Part shown: positions 6,073 through 6,096 of the stretch, piece after piece
Layout of the letters: each line of letters opens with the position of its first letter
Position numbering within the stretch: position 1 is the first letter of the stretch
Source: Flavobacteriales bacterium UBA4585
GTDB lineage: Bacteria > Bacteroidota > Bacteroidia > Flavobacteriales > Schleiferiaceae
DNA: 6,096 nt
Assembly: GCA_949487015.1 (NCBI GenBank)
Contig: CATAQZ010000126.1
Span: 1 to 6,096, forward strand
Direction: 5' to 3'
The notes under the pieces: model-generated
What the model was told of the DNA's origin: nothing
Seen by the model: only the letters and a program-made list of their open reading frames with translations
The model's database searches: none
Made by a program: the position numbers and the translations under genes

Positions 6073-6096
6073 CTAGCGATTAAAGTTTTTCCAATG

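Noticed and set aside
6073..6096. ATG at the right edge (6094-6096) as the start of a divergent gene
   Set aside because: Only the three bases are visible and nothing supports coding; it cannot be judged from this window.
1..6096. CRISPR arrays, tRNA/rRNA genes, insertion sequences, riboswitches
   Set aside because: Nearly all bases are in recognisable protein genes, the gaps are at most about 65 bp, and no repeated units or RNA-gene signatures were seen.

Overview
The window reads as ordinary chromosome of a Bacteroidota bacterium, most likely a flavobacterium-like lineage of moderate GC. The grounds are the Bacteroidota-style succinate dehydrogenase subunits, the lack of convincing Shine-Dalgarno sequences before almost every start codon, and a match to the Bacteroidota -7 promoter box (TAnnTTTG) in the one divergent intergenic gap. 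Genus cannot be told from the sequence alone.

Layout. Positions 1-2306 (+) hold the end of a succinate dehydrogenase/fumarate reductase operon: a 5'-truncated sdhA, then sdhB. This operon meets a leftward gene set (5021 down to 2372, - strand) at a strong hairpin terminator near 2343-2373. The leftward set is three closely spaced genes in transcription order: a YjbR/MmcQ-family protein, lepA (elongation factor 4), and a stand-alone GyrI-like ligand-binding domain protein. At 5022-5056 a 35-bp gap separates this set from a rightward CatA-like (chloramphenicol acetyltransferase fold) gene, 5057-5689. That gene converges on a leftward alkyltransferase-like (ATL) gene, 5716-6072, whose alkyl-acceptor cysteine is replaced by alanine. 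Coding density is very high. No gap exceeds about 65 bp, and no RNA gene, mobile element or CRISPR array is visible.

How the genes fit together. SdhAB form the soluble, membrane-attached catalytic part of complex II (TCA cycle and respiratory chain); the membrane anchor gene is expected upstream of the window. LepA is a ribosome-associated GTPase. The remaining four small proteins (YjbR-like, GyrI-like, CatA-like, ATL) belong to known families of uncertain or indirect function, three of which touch on drug, small-molecule or alkylation-damage handling. I see no evidence that they form one dedicated system. The most interesting local signals are the outward-facing pair of promoter-like boxes, placed so close to both start codons that the transcripts would be leaderless or nearly so, and the active-site variants in the ATL and CatA-like proteins. 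I did not find a convincing undescribed system here.
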